A program made the translations under genes and the position numbers. DNA of 64,000 nt, taken from NCBI RefSeq assembly GCF_001432305.1, contig NZ_KQ483358.1:1124881-1188880 (forward strand), given 5' to 3'. The DNA comes from Curvibacter sp. PAE-UM. GTDB lineage: Bacteria > Pseudomonadota > Gammaproteobacteria > Burkholderiales > Burkholderiaceae_C. Positions within the stretch are counted from its first letter, which is position 1. Each line of letters starts with the position of its first letter. A model generated the notes under the pieces. It saw nothing but the letters and a program-made list of their open reading frames with translations. It was not told the origin of the DNA and did not search any database. Below are positions 9,207 through 19,208 of the stretch, one piece after another.

Positions 9207-10661
9207 TTGAAGAAATCCGGAACTGAATTGAAAGTCTCAACTTCCTCCGCCCTGCCATCCGACGATTGGGTCGCGCGCAGCCTGCGCAGCGTCTGGCATC
9301 CTTGCACGCAGATGCAGCACCACGAGACCGTGCCGCTGATTCCGGTCAGCCACGGACGCGGGGCCTGGCTGGTCGATGTGCAGGGCAAGGAGTACCTCGA
9401 CGCCATCAGTTCCTGGTGGGTCAACCTGTTCGGCCATGCCAATCCGCGCATCAACGCGGCACTCAAGGATCAGCTCGACAAGCTGGAGCACGCCATGCTG
9501 GCCGGCTTCACGCACCAGCCCGTGGTCGAGCTGTCCGAGCGCCTGGGCGCGTTGACCGGGGGCGTGCTGGGGCACTGCTTCTATGCCTCGGATGGGGCCT
9601 CGGCGGTGGAGATCGCGCTGAAGATGAGTTTTCATTACTGGCGCAACAGCGGCCAGAGCCAGAAGCAGGAGTTTGTCTGTCTGTCCGGCAGTTACCACGG
9701 TGAGACCATCGGGGCTCTGGCCGTGACCGACGTGGCCCTGTTCCGTGACGCCTATGGCCCGCTGCTGCAGCGCGCCCATGTGGTGGCTTCACCCGATGCG
9801 CGTCTGGCCCAGCCCGGCGAGAGTGCCGCGGATGTGGCGCGTCGCGCCGCCGCCGCACTGGAAACGCTGCTGCAGGAACGCAGCGGCAAGGTGGCCGCGG
9901 TGATCGTCGAGCCCCTGGTGCAGTGCGCTACCGGCATGGCCATGCACGACCCGGAGTACCTGCGGCAGGTGCGTGCCATCTGCGACCGCCACCAGGTGCA
10001 CCTGATTGCCGACGAGATCGCCGTGGGCTGCGGCCGCACCGGCACCTTCTTCGCCTGCGAGCAGGCCGGCATCTGGCCGGACTTCGTCTGCCTGTCCAAG
10101 GGCATCAGCGGCGGCTACCTGCCGCTGTCACTGGTGATGACACGTGAGAGCATCTACCAGGCCTTTTACGATGCCGACGTCACGCGTGGCTTTCTGCACT
10201 CGCATTCCTACACCGGCAACCCGCTGGCCTGCCGTGCGGCGCTGGCCACGCTGGACATCTTTGCGCAGGACGATGTGCTGAATGCCAACCGCGGGAAGGC
10301 GCAGCAGCTCACCGAGGCGCTGCTGCCGCTGGCCAACGATGAACGCGTCCGGCATTTCCGCCGCCGCGGCATGATCTGGGCCTTCGACGCCGTGGTGAAC
10401 GATGCCGACCAGGCGGCCACTTTCTCGCGGCGTTTCTTCACGGCAGCCCTGCAGCGCGGCCTGCTCCTGCGCCCCATCGGCCGCACGGTCTACCTCATGC
10501 CTCCTTACATCCTGGATGACGAAGAAATCGCCCAGCTGGCGCAGCGCACACGCGCCGTGTTCGATGAGGTGATGAGCGCCGCCGGGCCGTCCCAAGGCGC
10601 GAGGGCCCCCTCAGGGGGCAGCGAACCACACGCAGTGGGTGAGCGTGGGGGAGCCTTATGA
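9207..10661 (+). CDS. bioA: Adenosylmethionine-8-amino-7-oxononanoate aminotransferase
   Basis: PLP enzyme that aminates 8-amino-7-oxononanoate to 7,8-diaminononanoate in biotin synthesis. Shows WHPCTQM near the N-terminus (substrate pocket), [24 protein letters not shown] and the PLP lysine in LSKGISGGY. No ATG is available near the expected start; TTG at 9207 and TTG at 9228 are both possible. The last roughly 27 codons, after the normal end at VFDEVMS, are read from a GC-rich dispersed repeat (10580-10656) and are not expected in the family. ATGA overlap with bioF. Confidence 0.95.
   Translation: MKKSGTELKVSTSSALPSDDWVARSLRSVWHPCTQMQHHETVPLIPVSHGRGAWLVDVQGKEYLDAISSWWVNLFGHANPRINAALKDQLDKLEHAMLAGFTHQPVVELSERLGALTGGVLGHCFYASDGASAVEIALKMSFHYWRNSGQSQKQEFVCLSGSYHGETIGALAVTDVALFRDAYGPLLQRAHVVASPDARLAQPGESAADVARRAAAALETLLQERSGKVAAVIVEPLVQCATGMAMHDPEYLRQVRAICDRHQVHLIADEIAVGCGRTGTFFACEQAGIWPDFVCLSKGISGGYLPLSLVMTRESIYQAFYDADVTRGFLHSHSYTGNPLACRAALATLDIFAQDDVLNANRGKAQQLTEALLPLANDERVRHFRRRGMIWAFDAVVNDADQAATFSRRFFTAALQRGLLLRPIGRTVYLMPPYILDDEEIAQLAQRTRAVFDEVMSAAGPSQGARAPSGGSEPHAVGERGGAL
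10580..10656. repeat. GC-rich palindromic dispersed repeat forming the 3' end of bioA
   Basis: The stretch contains GCCCCC (10605-10610) and GGGGGC (10614-10619) as a tight hairpin, then GCAGCGAACC and GTGAGCGTGGGGG. I recognise this pattern from intergenic repeats in Comamonadaceae; only one copy is seen here. It is read in frame as the low-complexity tail of BioA. Copy number elsewhere in the genome cannot be judged from this window. Confidence 0.55.
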
Positions 10662-11860
10662 GCATGAGCTTTGCTCCGATCACAACGCTGCAAGAGCAGA
10701 TTGAACAACTCGATACGCAGGGTCTGCGCCGCCGCCGCCGCACGACAGAAACCGCCTGTGCCCCGAACCTCATGCTGGACGGCCAGCGCGTACTGAGTTT
10801 CAACAGCAATGATTACCTGGGCCTGGCGGCTGATGCACGCATCGCCGCGGCGCTGCAGGAGGGTGTGAGCCTCTATGGCGCCGGCAGCGGCGCCTCGCAC
10901 CTGGTCAGCGGGCACTCCAAAGCCCATGAGGAACTGGAAGAACGTCTGGCCGCCTTCGAGGCACCGCATCTGGAGCAGGCGCGTGCGCTGTACCTGAGCA
11001 CCGGCTACATGGCCAATCTGGCGGTGCTGACGGCCCTGGCGGCGGCCACACCGGGCGAGGCCGAGATCTTTTCCGATGCACTGAACCACGCCTCCATCAT
11101 CGACGGCACGCGCCTGGCGCGCGCCAAGATCACGGTCTATCCGCACTGCGACGTGGCCGCGCTGGAGGCCGCGCTGTCGACCAGCACGGCCAAGACGAAG
11201 ATCGTGGTCACCGACAGTGTCTTCAGCATGGACGGCGACATCGCCCCGCTGCCCGCTCTGCTGGCCCTGTGCGAACGATTTGGCGCCTGGCTGGTGGTGG
11301 ACGATGCCCACGGCTTTGGCGTGCTGGGTGAGCATGGCCGTGGCGCGCTGGAGCATTTCAAACTGCGCTCACCCCAGCTGGTCTACATGGGCACGCTGGG
11401 CAAGGCTGCCGGTGTCAGCGGTGCCTTCGTGGCCGCGCATGAAACCGTGATCGACTGGCTGGTGCAGCGCGCGCGGCCCTATATCTACACGACCGCCGCT
11501 GCGCCGGCCCTGGCTCATGCGCTGCTGACCAGCATCAACATCATCGACAGCCGCGAAGGACAGCAGCGCCGCGCCCAGCTGGAGTTGTTGCAGCACCAGT
11601 TGGCCGGTATGCCGGTGCGCGCGGACTGGAAGCACCTGGCCTCGGCCACGCCCATCCAGCCGTTGATCATCGGCGGCAATGCCGAGGTGATGGCGGCGGC
11701 GCAGGCGCTGGAAGCCCAGGGCCTCTGGGTGTCGGCCATCCGCGCCCCCACCGTGCCGGTGGGCACCGCGCGCCTGCGTTTCACGCTGTCGGCGGCCCAC
11801 ACCCACGACGATGTGGCGCGGCTACTGGCGGCGTTGGGGCAACTGGCGCAGGAGGCCTGA
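10658..11860 (+). CDS. bioF: 8-amino-7-oxononanoate synthase
   Basis: 400 residues. PLP-dependent condensation of pimeloyl thioester with L-alanine, the step before BioA. Visible marks: [31 protein letters not shown], the PLP-stacking region [12 protein letters not shown] and the Schiff-base lysine in [11 protein letters not shown]. Length is usual for BioF, slightly extended at the N-terminus. Starts inside the bioA stop (ATGA), so its translation probably depends on bioA being read to the end, through the repeat-derived tail. Confidence 0.96.
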   Translation: MSMSFAPITTLQEQIEQLDTQGLRRRRRTTETACAPNLMLDGQRVLSFNSNDYLGLAADARIAAALQEGVSLYGAGSGASHLVSGHSKAHEELEERLAAFEAPHLEQARALYLSTGYMANLAVLTALAAATPGEAEIFSDALNHASIIDGTRLARAKITVYPHCDVAALEAALSTSTAKTKIVVTDSVFSMDGDIAPLPALLALCERFGAWLVVDDAHGFGVLGEHGRGALEHFKLRSPQLVYMGTLGKAAGVSGAFVAAHETVIDWLVQRARPYIYTTAAAPALAHALLTSINIIDSREGQQRRAQLELLQHQLAGMPVRADWKHLASATPIQPLIIGGNAEVMAAAQALEAQGLWVSAIRAPTVPVGTARLRFTLSAAHTHDDVARLLAALGQLAQEA

Positions 11861-11864
11861 AACC

Positions 11865-12551
11865 ATGAAGGCTTTTTCCTGCTTCGTCACGGGTACCGAC
11901 ACCGAGATCGGCAAGACCCTCATCAGCAGCGCCCTGCTGTATGCCCTCGGACAGGCGGGGGTGCGCGCCGCCGGCATGAAACCCCTGGCGGCCGGCGCCG
12001 AACTGCGTGATGGCGTCTGGTCTAACGAGGACGTGGACCAGCTCTATGACGCAGCGCCCCTGAAGCTGCCGCGCGAACTGACCACCCCCTACCTGCTGCG
12101 CACGCCGGCGGCGCCCCATATCGCGGCGGCGCTGGAGTGCGTGCTGATCGAGCCGCGCCGCATCATCGCCAGCTACGAGCAGGTGCGCACCCAGGCCGAG
12201 GCCGTGGTGGTCGAGGGGGTGGGCGGCTGGCGCGTGCCGCTGACCCATGGTTACGACACCTCGGACCTGGCCCGCCAACTGGGTCTGCCCGTGGTGCTGG
12301 TCGTGGGCTTGCGCCTGGGTTGCATCAACCATGCCCTGCTGACCGCCGAGGCCATTGCCTCGCGCGGGCTCAAGCTGGCCGGCTGGGTAGCCAACACCGT
12401 GGACCCGGCCATGGCCCACATGGACGGCAATATCGAAGCGATCGCCGCGCGCATTTCCGCCCCGCTGCTGGGCCATGTGCCGCGACTCGACCACCCAACC
12501 GCGGCCGCCGCGGCCGCTTACCTGGACCTGGGAAAGGTGAAGTATGTTTAA
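11865..12551 (+). CDS. bioD: Dethiobiotin synthetase
   Basis: 228 residues. ATP- and CO2-dependent ring closure of diaminononanoate to dethiobiotin. The P-loop is GTDTEIGKT at residues 9-17, with [12 protein letters not shown] as the second nucleotide/substrate loop. The ATG at 11865 has a strong AGGAGG (11850-11855) 9 bases upstream. The 3' end overlaps the mccA start by 8 bases. With bioA and bioF this supplies three of the four late biotin steps; bioB is not in the window. Confidence 0.96.
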   Translation: MKAFSCFVTGTDTEIGKTLISSALLYALGQAGVRAAGMKPLAAGAELRDGVWSNEDVDQLYDAAPLKLPRELTTPYLLRTPAAPHIAAALECVLIEPRRIIASYEQVRTQAEAVVVEGVGGWRVPLTHGYDTSDLARQLGLPVVLVVGLRLGCINHALLTAEAIASRGLKLAGWVANTVDPAMAHMDGNIEAIAARISAPLLGHVPRLDHPTAAAAAAYLDLGKVKYV

Positions 12552-14547
12552 GAAGATATTGATTGCCAATCGCGGGGAGATCGCCTGCCGCGTGGCCGCG
12601 ACCGCACGCCGCCTGGGCATCCAGACCGTGGCCGTCTATTCCGATGCCGATGCCAACGCCAAGCACGTGGCCGTCTGCGACGAGGCCGTGCACATCGGCG
12701 GCAGCGCGCCGGCCGAGAGTTATCTGCGCTGGGAACGCATCATCGAGGCGGCGCAGGCCACCGGTGCGCAGGCCATCCACCCGGGTTATGGCTTTCTCAG
12801 CGAGAACGAGGCCTTTGCCCAGGCCTGTGCGAAAGCCGGGCTGGTCTTCATCGGCCCGCCGGCCGCGGCCATCCAGGCCATGGGCCTGAAAGCCGAATCC
12901 AAACGCCTGATGGAAAAAGCCGGCGTGCCGCTGGTGCCGGGGTACCACGGTGCCGACCAGGACACCAGGCTCTTGCAGCACGAGGCCGACCGCATCGGCT
13001 ACCCGGTGCTGATCAAGGCCAGTGCCGGCGGTGGCGGCAAGGGCATGCGCGTGGTGGAAAAACGCGAGGATTTCGAGAGCTCGCTGGCCTCCTGCCAGCG
13101 CGAGGCCATCAACAGCTTTGGCGATGCGGCGGTGCTGATCGAGAAATACGTGCTGCGCCCGCGCCATATCGAGATCCAGGTCTTCGGCGATACGCAGGGC
13201 AACTGTGTCTACCTGTTCGAACGCGACTGTTCGGTGCAGCGCCGTCACCAGAAGGTGCTGGAGGAGGCGCCGGCGCCCGGCATGACACCCGAACTGCGGC
13301 AGCAGATGGGCCAGGCCGCAGTGGCCGCGGCGCGCGCCGTCAACTACGTGGGCGCGGGTACGGTGGAGTTCATCGTCGAGCAGCGCGAAGGCCGGATGAG
13401 CTTCTTCTTCATGGAGATGAACACCCGCCTGCAGGTCGAGCACCCGGTGACCGAGGCCATCACCGGGCTGGACCTGGTGGAATGGCAGCTGCGCGTGGCC
13501 GCGGGTCAGCCGCTGCCGCTCAAGCAGGAGCAGATCAAGATCCAGGGCCACGCCATCGAGGCGCGCATCTGCGCCGAGAATCCGGACAGGCATTTCCTGC
13601 CGGCCACGGGCATGCTGCAGGTCTATGCCTTGCCGGCATGCAGCACGTTCGAGCGGGCCGATGTGCGCGTGGACTCCGGTGTGCGTGAAGGTGACGCCAT
13701 CAGTCCGTTCTATGACTCCATGGTCGCCAAGCTCATCGTGCACGGCGACACGCGCGAGCAGGCCCTGGCCCGGCTCGACGCCGCGCTGGCCGCCACGCGG
13801 ATCGTGGGCCTGCAGACCAATGTGCAGTTCCTGCGCCATGTGGTGGGCAGCCGCTCCTTCGCCCAGGCCGACCTGGACACCGCGCTGATCGTGCGCGAGG
13901 CGGCCGTGCTGTTCGAGCAGGAAAAGGTGGGCCTGCCCCTGGCCGCCGCGGCCGTGGTGGCGCACACGCTGCTGCAGGAGCAGGGCACCGCACCCTCGGT
14001 GGGCTGGGTTGATCCCTGGGCGCGGCGCGACGGCTGGCGTTCGCACGGCCTGACGCAGCGCTACTTCGACCTGGCGTTTCATGGCGAGCAGCACACGGCG
14101 GTGCTGACCTATCTGCACGACGGCGCCTTGCAGCTGCGGGTGGAAGAGGCGGGGGCCACGCTGCAGTTCAAGCGCCATGGCGACGACATCGTCCTGCACT
14201 ACGCTGGCCTGCGTGTGCTTGCGCAGGTGTTGCGCAGTGGCGAGGTGGCCCATGTGTTCATGCCCCAGGGCGCCACCCAGATCACCGTGCTCGACGCACT
14301 GGCCCATGCCGGCGAGGCGCAGGCCGAAGGCGGCCGCCTGACGGCGCCCATGCCAGGCAAGGTCGTGTCCTTCGCTGTCAAGGCGGGTGACACCGTCTCC
14401 AAGGGCCAGGTGCTGGCCGTGATGGAGGCCATGAAGATGGAACACACCATCGCGGCACCCGCCGCGGGGGTGGTGGCCGAGCTGCTGTATGCGCCGGGCG
14501 ACCAGGTGGGCGAGGGCGCGGAACTGTTGAAGTTGTCAGCCATGTGA
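12544..14547 (+). CDS. mccA: Methylcrotonyl-CoA carboxylase, biotin-carrying (alpha) subunit
   Basis: 667 residues. N-terminal biotin carboxylase (residues 1-450; [15 protein letters not shown], glycine-rich ATP loop [26 protein letters not shown]), a linker domain, and a C-terminal biotinyl domain with EAMKMEH, the biotin lysine being residue 631. Carboxylates its own biotin for transfer by MccB. The start lies inside bioD, so carboxylase subunit and cofactor enzyme are translationally coupled. Assigned to MCC rather than acetyl- or propionyl-CoA carboxylase from the mccB and HMG-CoA lyase neighbours. Confidence 0.95.
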   Translation: MFKKILIANRGEIACRVAATARRLGIQTVAVYSDADANAKHVAVCDEAVHIGGSAPAESYLRWERIIEAAQATGAQAIHPGYGFLSENEAFAQACAKAGLVFIGPPAAAIQAMGLKAESKRLMEKAGVPLVPGYHGADQDTRLLQHEADRIGYPVLIKASAGGGGKGMRVVEKREDFESSLASCQREAINSFGDAAVLIEKYVLRPRHIEIQVFGDTQGNCVYLFERDCSVQRRHQKVLEEAPAPGMTPELRQQMGQAAVAAARAVNYVGAGTVEFIVEQREGRMSFFFMEMNTRLQVEHPVTEAITGLDLVEWQLRVAAGQPLPLKQEQIKIQGHAIEARICAENPDRHFLPATGMLQVYALPACSTFERADVRVDSGVREGDAISPFYDSMVAKLIVHGDTREQALARLDAALAATRIVGLQTNVQFLRHVVGSRSFAQADLDTALIVREAAVLFEQEKVGLPLAAAAVVAHTLLQEQGTAPSVGWVDPWARRDGWRSHGLTQRYFDLAFHGEQHTAVLTYLHDGALQLRVEEAGATLQFKRHGDDIVLHYAGLRVLAQVLRSGEVAHVFMPQGATQITVLDALAHAGEAQAEGGRLTAPMPGKVVSFAVKAGDTVSKGQVLAVMEAMKMEHTIAAPAAGVVAELLYAPGDQVGEGAELLKLSAM

Positions 14548-14583
14548 CCTGGCCTTTGCGTTTGTGCCCTTAAGCTCGCCGTC

Positions 14584-15504
14584 ATGAAGATTTATTTCTG
14601 CTGCACCGACTTCAAGGCCGAACCCTGGCTGGCCGCGCTGCGCACCGCGCTGCCGCAGGCCGAGATCGAGGTCTGGGCGCCCGGCGCCGGCCCGGCCGAC
14701 TACGCGGTGGTCTGGGCGCCGCCGCAAGCTTTCCTGGACGAGCAGCCGCAGATCAAGGCCCTGTTCAATATCGGCGCCGGTGTCGATGCGCTCACGCAGC
14801 TCAAACTGCCCGCGACGACGAAGCTGGTGCGGCTGGACGATGCCGGCATGTCGGTGCAGATGGCGGAGTACGTGGTGCACGCCCTGATCCGCCACTTCCG
14901 CGAGTTCGACATTTACGCGACTGACGTGGCAGGCGGGAAGTGGTCTTTCCGCAAGCCCCGCCTGCGCGAGGACTTCCCCGTGGGCATCATGGGCCTGGGC
15001 GTGCTGGGCCAGCGTGTGGCGCGCGCGGTGCAGGCCTTCGAGTTCCCGGTGCGCGGCTGGAGCCGTGCCCCGAAGGAACTGCATGGCGTGCGCTGCTACG
15101 CGGGTGAGGCGCAGTTTGCCGAATTCCTGGCCGAGACCAAGGTGCTGGTCTGCCTGCTGCCACTGACCGAAGAGACCCGCGGCATCATGAACCGCGAGAC
15201 GCTGTCACTGTTGCAGCCCGGCGGCTACGTGATCAACGTGGCGCGCGGCGCGCATCTGGTGGAGGAAGACCTGATCCCGCTGATCGACAGCGGCCACCTG
15301 GCGGGTGCCGCGCTGGACGTGTTCCGCCAGGAGCCGCTGCCGGCCGGCCACCCGTTCTGGCGTCATCCGAAGATCACGATGACACCGCACACGGCGGCGC
15401 GCACCCTGCGTGACGAGAGCGTGGCGCAGATCGCCAGCAAGATCGCCCGGCTGGCGCGTGGGGAATCCATCGCTGGTATCGTCGATCCCTCGAAAGGTTA
15501 TTGA
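14584..15504 (+). CDS. D-2-hydroxyacid dehydrogenase, glyoxylate/hydroxypyruvate reductase A type
   Basis: 306 residues, the usual GhrA length. Rossmann motif GIMGLGVLGQRVA, catalytic Arg in NVARGAHLVEED, a Glu in FRQEPLP and His in TPHTAART. Reduces glyoxylate, hydroxypyruvate or a related 2-keto acid with NAD(P)H. It sits between mccA and HMG-CoA lyase, 36 bases after mccA and 1 base before the next gene, yet no such step is part of standard leucine catabolism. Either it acts on a side product or the position is incidental. Confidence 0.85.
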   Translation: MKIYFCCTDFKAEPWLAALRTALPQAEIEVWAPGAGPADYAVVWAPPQAFLDEQPQIKALFNIGAGVDALTQLKLPATTKLVRLDDAGMSVQMAEYVVHALIRHFREFDIYATDVAGGKWSFRKPRLREDFPVGIMGLGVLGQRVARAVQAFEFPVRGWSRAPKELHGVRCYAGEAQFAEFLAETKVLVCLLPLTEETRGIMNRETLSLLQPGGYVINVARGAHLVEEDLIPLIDSGHLAGAALDVFRQEPLPAGHPFWRHPKITMTPHTAARTLRDESVAQIASKIARLARGESIAGIVDPSKGY

Positions 15505-15505
15505 C

Positions 15506-16411
15506 ATGAGTCTTCCCACCCGCGTCCAACTGGTCGATGTCGGTCCGCGCGACGGCCTGCAGAACGAGAAGCAGCCGGTGCCGGCGGCCGTCAAGATCGG
15601 GCTGGTGCAGCGCCTGCAGGACGCCGGCCTGACGGAGATTGAGGTCACCAGTTTCGTGTCGCCGAAGTGGGTGCCGCAGATGGCCGACAACGCCGAGGTC
15701 ATGGCCGGCATCACGCGCCAGGCGGGGGTGCGCTATTCGGTGCTGGTGCCGAACATGAAGGGTTACGAGGCGGCGGTGCTCTCGAAGCCGGACGAGATCG
15801 TGGTCTTCGGCGCGGCCAGCGAACTCTTCAGCCAGAAGAACATCAACTGCTCGATCGCCGAGAGCATCGAGCGTTTCGCCCCGGTGGTCGCTGCTGCGCG
15901 GGCCGCCGGCATCCAGGTGCGCGGCGCCATCTCATGCGCCATGGCCTGTCCCTACGAAGGCGACGTGGCGCCCGAGCGGGTGGAGTTGGTGGCACGGCTG
16001 ATGAAGCAGATCGGCGTGCAGCGGGTGGACGTGGCGGACACCATCGGTGCGGCCACGCCGCTCAAGACCCGGCGCGCCATGGAAGCGGCGCTCAAGCACT
16101 ACGATCTCCATGACGTCTCGGGCCACTTCCACGACACCTATGGTCAGGCGCTGGCCAACACCTACGCCGCGCTGGAAATGGGCGTCTGGAATTTCCAGTC
16201 CTCCGTGGCCGGCCTGGGCGGCTGTCCCTATGCCAAAGGCGCCACGGGCAACGTAGCCACCGAAGACGTGGTCTACATGCTGCGCGGCATGGGCATCGAG
16301 ACCGGCATCGATCTGGACAAGCTGGTCGATGCCGGCCAGTACATCAGCGACTTCCTGCAGCGCAAGCCCAATTCGCGTGCCGCGACGGCCTTGCTGAACA
16401 AGCGGGTCTGA
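15506..16411 (+). CDS. mvaB: Hydroxymethylglutaryl-CoA lyase
   Basis: 301 residues. Cleaves HMG-CoA to acetoacetate and acetyl-CoA, the last leucine-specific step. Shows VGPRDGLQNE (metal-binding Asp and substrate Arg/Gln), SCAMACPYEGD, the HFHDTYGQA metal histidines and the signature GLGGCPYAKGATGNVATED, which contains the catalytic cysteine. The ATG at 15506 is preferred, with AAAGG 8 bases before it; longer in-frame starts lie inside the upstream gene. The methylglutaconyl-CoA hydratase expected between MCC and this enzyme is not in the window. Confidence 0.95.
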   Translation: MSLPTRVQLVDVGPRDGLQNEKQPVPAAVKIGLVQRLQDAGLTEIEVTSFVSPKWVPQMADNAEVMAGITRQAGVRYSVLVPNMKGYEAAVLSKPDEIVVFGAASELFSQKNINCSIAESIERFAPVVAAARAAGIQVRGAISCAMACPYEGDVAPERVELVARLMKQIGVQRVDVADTIGAATPLKTRRAMEAALKHYDLHDVSGHFHDTYGQALANTYAALEMGVWNFQSSVAGLGGCPYAKGATGNVATEDVVYMLRGMGIETGIDLDKLVDAGQYISDFLQRKPNSRAATALLNKRV

Positions 16412-16416
16412 GCGCG

Positions 16417-16641
16417 ATGGAATGGCTGGCCGAGAAGGCAGTGGCGGCGCAGGCGCAGGCCTGTAACCTGCCCTCACCCTGCATCTCAGTCTGCCGCATG
16501 GAAGCGGCCACGGGTTTGTGCAAGGGCTGCCTGCGCACGCTGGACGAGATCGCTGCCTGGTCCACCCTGGATGACGCGGGCAAGCGCACCATCTGGGCCC
16601 GCATCGAGGCACGCGCCACGGCGCAAGGAGTGAACCCGTGA
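16417..16641 (+). CDS. DUF1289 small cysteine-motif protein
   Basis: 74 residues with the DUF1289 pattern: SPCISVCRMEAATGLCKGCLRTLDEIAAW, with four conserved cysteines that probably bind a metal or Fe-S centre. No known function. It starts 5 bases after the HMG-CoA lyase stop, and its last codons overlap the GTG start of the isomerase gene (GTGA). Confidence 0.85.
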   Translation: MEWLAEKAVAAQAQACNLPSPCISVCRMEAATGLCKGCLRTLDEIAAWSTLDDAGKRTIWARIEARATAQGVNP

Positions 16642-17264
16642 AGCAGATCACCTTCTACCTGGACTTCATCTCGCCCTACACGCACCTGGCTTTCGAGAAG
16701 CTGCCCGAGGCGCTGATGGGCCTGAGCTACTCCGTCAGCTACCGGCCGGTGCTGCTGGGCGCCATGCTGCGGCACCACAAGCTGCTGGGACCGGCCGAGG
16801 TGCCGGCCAAACGCGAGTGGACCTATCGGCATGTGATGTGGTTGGGTCAGCAGCAGGGCGTCACGCTGCAGATGCCGGCCGTGCACCCCTTCAACCCGCT
16901 GCCCCTGCTGCGCCTGGCGATTGCGGCGGCCAACGGCGGCGACCCCAACCGTTATGTCTGCGAGACCCTGTTGGGCCATGTCTGGCATGGCGGACTGGAC
17001 GCCAACGACCCCGCGCGCCTGCAGTCCTTGCGCGAGCAGCTGGCACCGCCGCTCCAAGCCGACGACGAGGCCGTCAAGGCCCGCCTGCGTGCCAACACCG
17101 ACGCGGCCGTGGCTGCCGGCGTCTTCGGTGTGCCGTCTTTCGTGGTCGATGACCGCATGTTCTGGGGCCTGGACAGCCTGCCCATGCTGCGTCGTTACCT
17201 CGAAAGCGATGCCTGGTTCGACGGGCCGGGCTGGTGGGCCCAGACGGCGGTACCTGACGCCTGA
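16638..17264 (+). CDS. 2-hydroxychromene-2-carboxylate isomerase family protein (DsbA fold)
   Basis: 208 residues. Thioredoxin/DsbA-fold protein of the NahD/GST-kappa group: YLDFISPYTHLAFE has the serine that replaces the DsbA cysteines, and GVFGVPSFVVDD carries the cis-Pro loop. The characterised relative is a glutathione-dependent isomerase of naphthalene breakdown. Here no aromatic pathway is adjacent, so the substrate is open. GTG start inside the upstream stop. Last gene of the run; no strong terminator seen after it. Confidence 0.85.
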   Translation: MKQITFYLDFISPYTHLAFEKLPEALMGLSYSVSYRPVLLGAMLRHHKLLGPAEVPAKREWTYRHVMWLGQQQGVTLQMPAVHPFNPLPLLRLAIAAANGGDPNRYVCETLLGHVWHGGLDANDPARLQSLREQLAPPLQADDEAVKARLRANTDAAVAAGVFGVPSFVVDDRMFWGLDSLPMLRRYLESDAWFDGPGWWAQTAVPDA

Positions 17265-17447
17265 GTCCGGGGCACGCAGCGTTTCCCGGCAGGTGAAAGA
17301 AAATCCGCGGGTTACTACCTAATTCGTCAGCCTGCGTTCAGGCCGGCGTCAGCCCACGTTGGTTTCGCGTCAGAGCTGGGTCAGTGCTGTCTCCAACAAT
17401 CAGGCCAGATTCCCCGACCGGGGGATTGCCTATATTGGAGACACAAC

Positions 17448-19106
17448 ATGGCAACTGCACAGGCCGCACGGCCGATGACGCCGGAAGAGAAGAAGGTGAT
17501 CTTCGCCTCTTCCCTGGGTACCGTTTTCGAGTGGTACGACTTCTATCTCTACGGTTCGCTGGCGGCCATCATCGCCAAGCAGTTCTTCAGCGGACTGGAT
17601 GCCGGCTCGGCCTTCATCTTCGCGCTGCTGGCTTTCGCCGCGGGCTTCATCGTGCGTCCCTTCGGTGCCATCTTCTTCGGCCGCCTGGGCGACATGATCG
17701 GCCGCAAGTACACCTTCCTGGTCACCATCCTGATCATGGGCCTGTCCACCTTCATCGTGGGCATCCTGCCGAACTACGCCACCATCGGCGTGGCCGCCCC
17801 CATCATCCTGATCGCCCTGCGCCTGCTGCAAGGCCTGGCGCTGGGTGGTGAGTACGGTGGTGCCGCCACCTACGTGGCCGAGCACTCGCCGCACGGCAAG
17901 CGCGGCGCCTACACCTCCTGGATCCAGACCACGGCCACGCTGGGCCTGTTCCTGAGCCTGATGGTGATTCTGGGCACCCGTACCCTGATCGGTGAAGTGG
18001 CCTTCGCCGACTGGGGCTGGCGTGTTCCCTTCATCGTCTCCATCCTGCTGCTGGCCATCTCCGTCTGGATCCGTCTGTCCATGAACGAGTCGCCGGCTTT
18101 CGCCAAGATGAAGGCTGAAGGCAAGACCTCCAAGGCTCCGCTGTCCGAGTCTTTCGGCCAGTGGAAGAACCTGAAGATCGTGATCCTGGCGCTGATCGGC
18201 CTGACCGCCGGCCAGGCCGTGGTCTGGTACTCGGGCCAGTTCTACGCCCTGTTCTTCCTGACCCAGGCGCTCAAGGTGGACGGTGCTGCCGCCAACATCT
18301 ACGTGGCCATCTCGCTGCTGATCGGCACGCCCTTCTTCATCCTGTTCGGCTCCCTGTCCGACAAGATCGGCCGCAAGCCCATCATCATGGCCGGCTGCCT
18401 GCTGGCCGTGCTGACCTACTTCCCGGTCTTCGAGGCGCTGACCAAGGCTGCCAACCCCGACCTGTACAAGGCCCAGCAGTCGAGCAAGGTCGTCGTGACG
18501 GCTGACCCCAACGAGTGCTCGTTCCAGTTCAACCCGACCGGTACCGCCAAGTTCACCAGCTCCTGCGACATCGCCAAGCAGGTGCTGGCCGGCGCTTCGG
18601 TGAGCTACGAGAACGCCGTGGGTGCCACTGGTACGCCTGCCTCCATCAAGATTGGCGAGACCGTCATCACCGGCTACACCGCCAAGGGCATTCCGGCCGA
18701 CGAAGCCAAGGCCAAGGACGCCGAGTTCAAGAAGGCCGTGGCCGACGCGCTCAAGGAGCACGGCTACCCGGCCAAGGCCGACATGGCCAAGGTCGACAAG
18801 GTCATGGTCATCGCCATCCTGACCTACCTGGTGATCCTGGTCACCATGGTCTACGGCCCGATCGCCGCCATGCTGGTGGAAATGTTCCCGACCCGCATCC
18901 GCTACACCTCCATGTCGCTGCCGTATCACATCGGCAACGGCTGGTTCGGCGGCCTGCTGCCCACCACCGCCTTCGCCATCGTGGCGCAGACCGGCAATAT
19001 GTACAACGGCCTCTGGTACCCGATCATCATCGCCGGCATGACCTTCGTCATCGGCATGATCTTCGTCAAGGAAACCAAGGACGTGGACATCTACGCCAAC
19101 GACTGA
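17448..19106 (+). CDS. MFS transporter, metabolite:H+ symporter (MHS) type, with large insert
   Basis: 552 residues, about 100 more than usual. WYDFYLYG in TM1, RLGDMIGRKYTF and LSDKIGRKP (the two MFS loop motifs) and LGGEYGGAATYVAEH are MHS family marks (ProP/KgtP/ShiA relatives). The extra length is a soluble block at about residues 330-450 between the eighth and ninth membrane segments, Lys/Ala rich, with two cysteines 15 residues apart. It should lie in the periplasm by the usual topology. Substrate unknown, probably an organic acid or betaine. GGAG at 17437-17440 is the ribosome binding site; TATATT at 17431 is a possible -10. A terminator follows. Confidence 0.9.
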   Translation: MATAQAARPMTPEEKKVIFASSLGTVFEWYDFYLYGSLAAIIAKQFFSGLDAGSAFIFALLAFAAGFIVRPFGAIFFGRLGDMIGRKYTFLVTILIMGLSTFIVGILPNYATIGVAAPIILIALRLLQGLALGGEYGGAATYVAEHSPHGKRGAYTSWIQTTATLGLFLSLMVILGTRTLIGEVAFADWGWRVPFIVSILLLAISVWIRLSMNESPAFAKMKAEGKTSKAPLSESFGQWKNLKIVILALIGLTAGQAVVWYSGQFYALFFLTQALKVDGAAANIYVAISLLIGTPFFILFGSLSDKIGRKPIIMAGCLLAVLTYFPVFEALTKAANPDLYKAQQSSKVVVTADPNECSFQFNPTGTAKFTSSCDIAKQVLAGASVSYENAVGATGTPASIKIGETVITGYTAKGIPADEAKAKDAEFKKAVADALKEHGYPAKADMAKVDKVMVIAILTYLVILVTMVYGPIAAMLVEMFPTRIRYTSMSLPYHIGNGWFGGLLPTTAFAIVAQTGNMYNGLWYPIIIAGMTFVIGMIFVKETKDVDIYAND

Positions 19107-19163
19107 AGCCAGCGTACTTCGCGTCCCTCCCGACCCGGCCTGCCAGGGCGGGTCGGACACTGT

Positions 19164-19194
19164 GGCCCTCTCCTCTGGCGAGGGCCTTTTCTTT
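19164..19194 (+). terminator. Rho-independent terminator after the MHS transporter
   Basis: GGCCCTC (19164-19170) pairs with GAGGGCC (19180-19186) across a 9-base loop and is followed directly by TTTTCTTT. It ends 14 bases before the next ATG, so the small downstream gene would rely on readthrough or its own promoter. Confidence 0.8.
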
Positions 19195-19208
19195 CAAGGA
19201 CACACATC

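Noticed and set aside
12370-14445. 691-codon open frame on the minus strand
   Set aside because: Antisense to mccA, which has every expected motif.
17430-19160. 576-codon open frame on the minus strand
   Set aside because: Antisense to the MHS symporter; composition is Gly/His/Asp repeats typical of a shadow frame.
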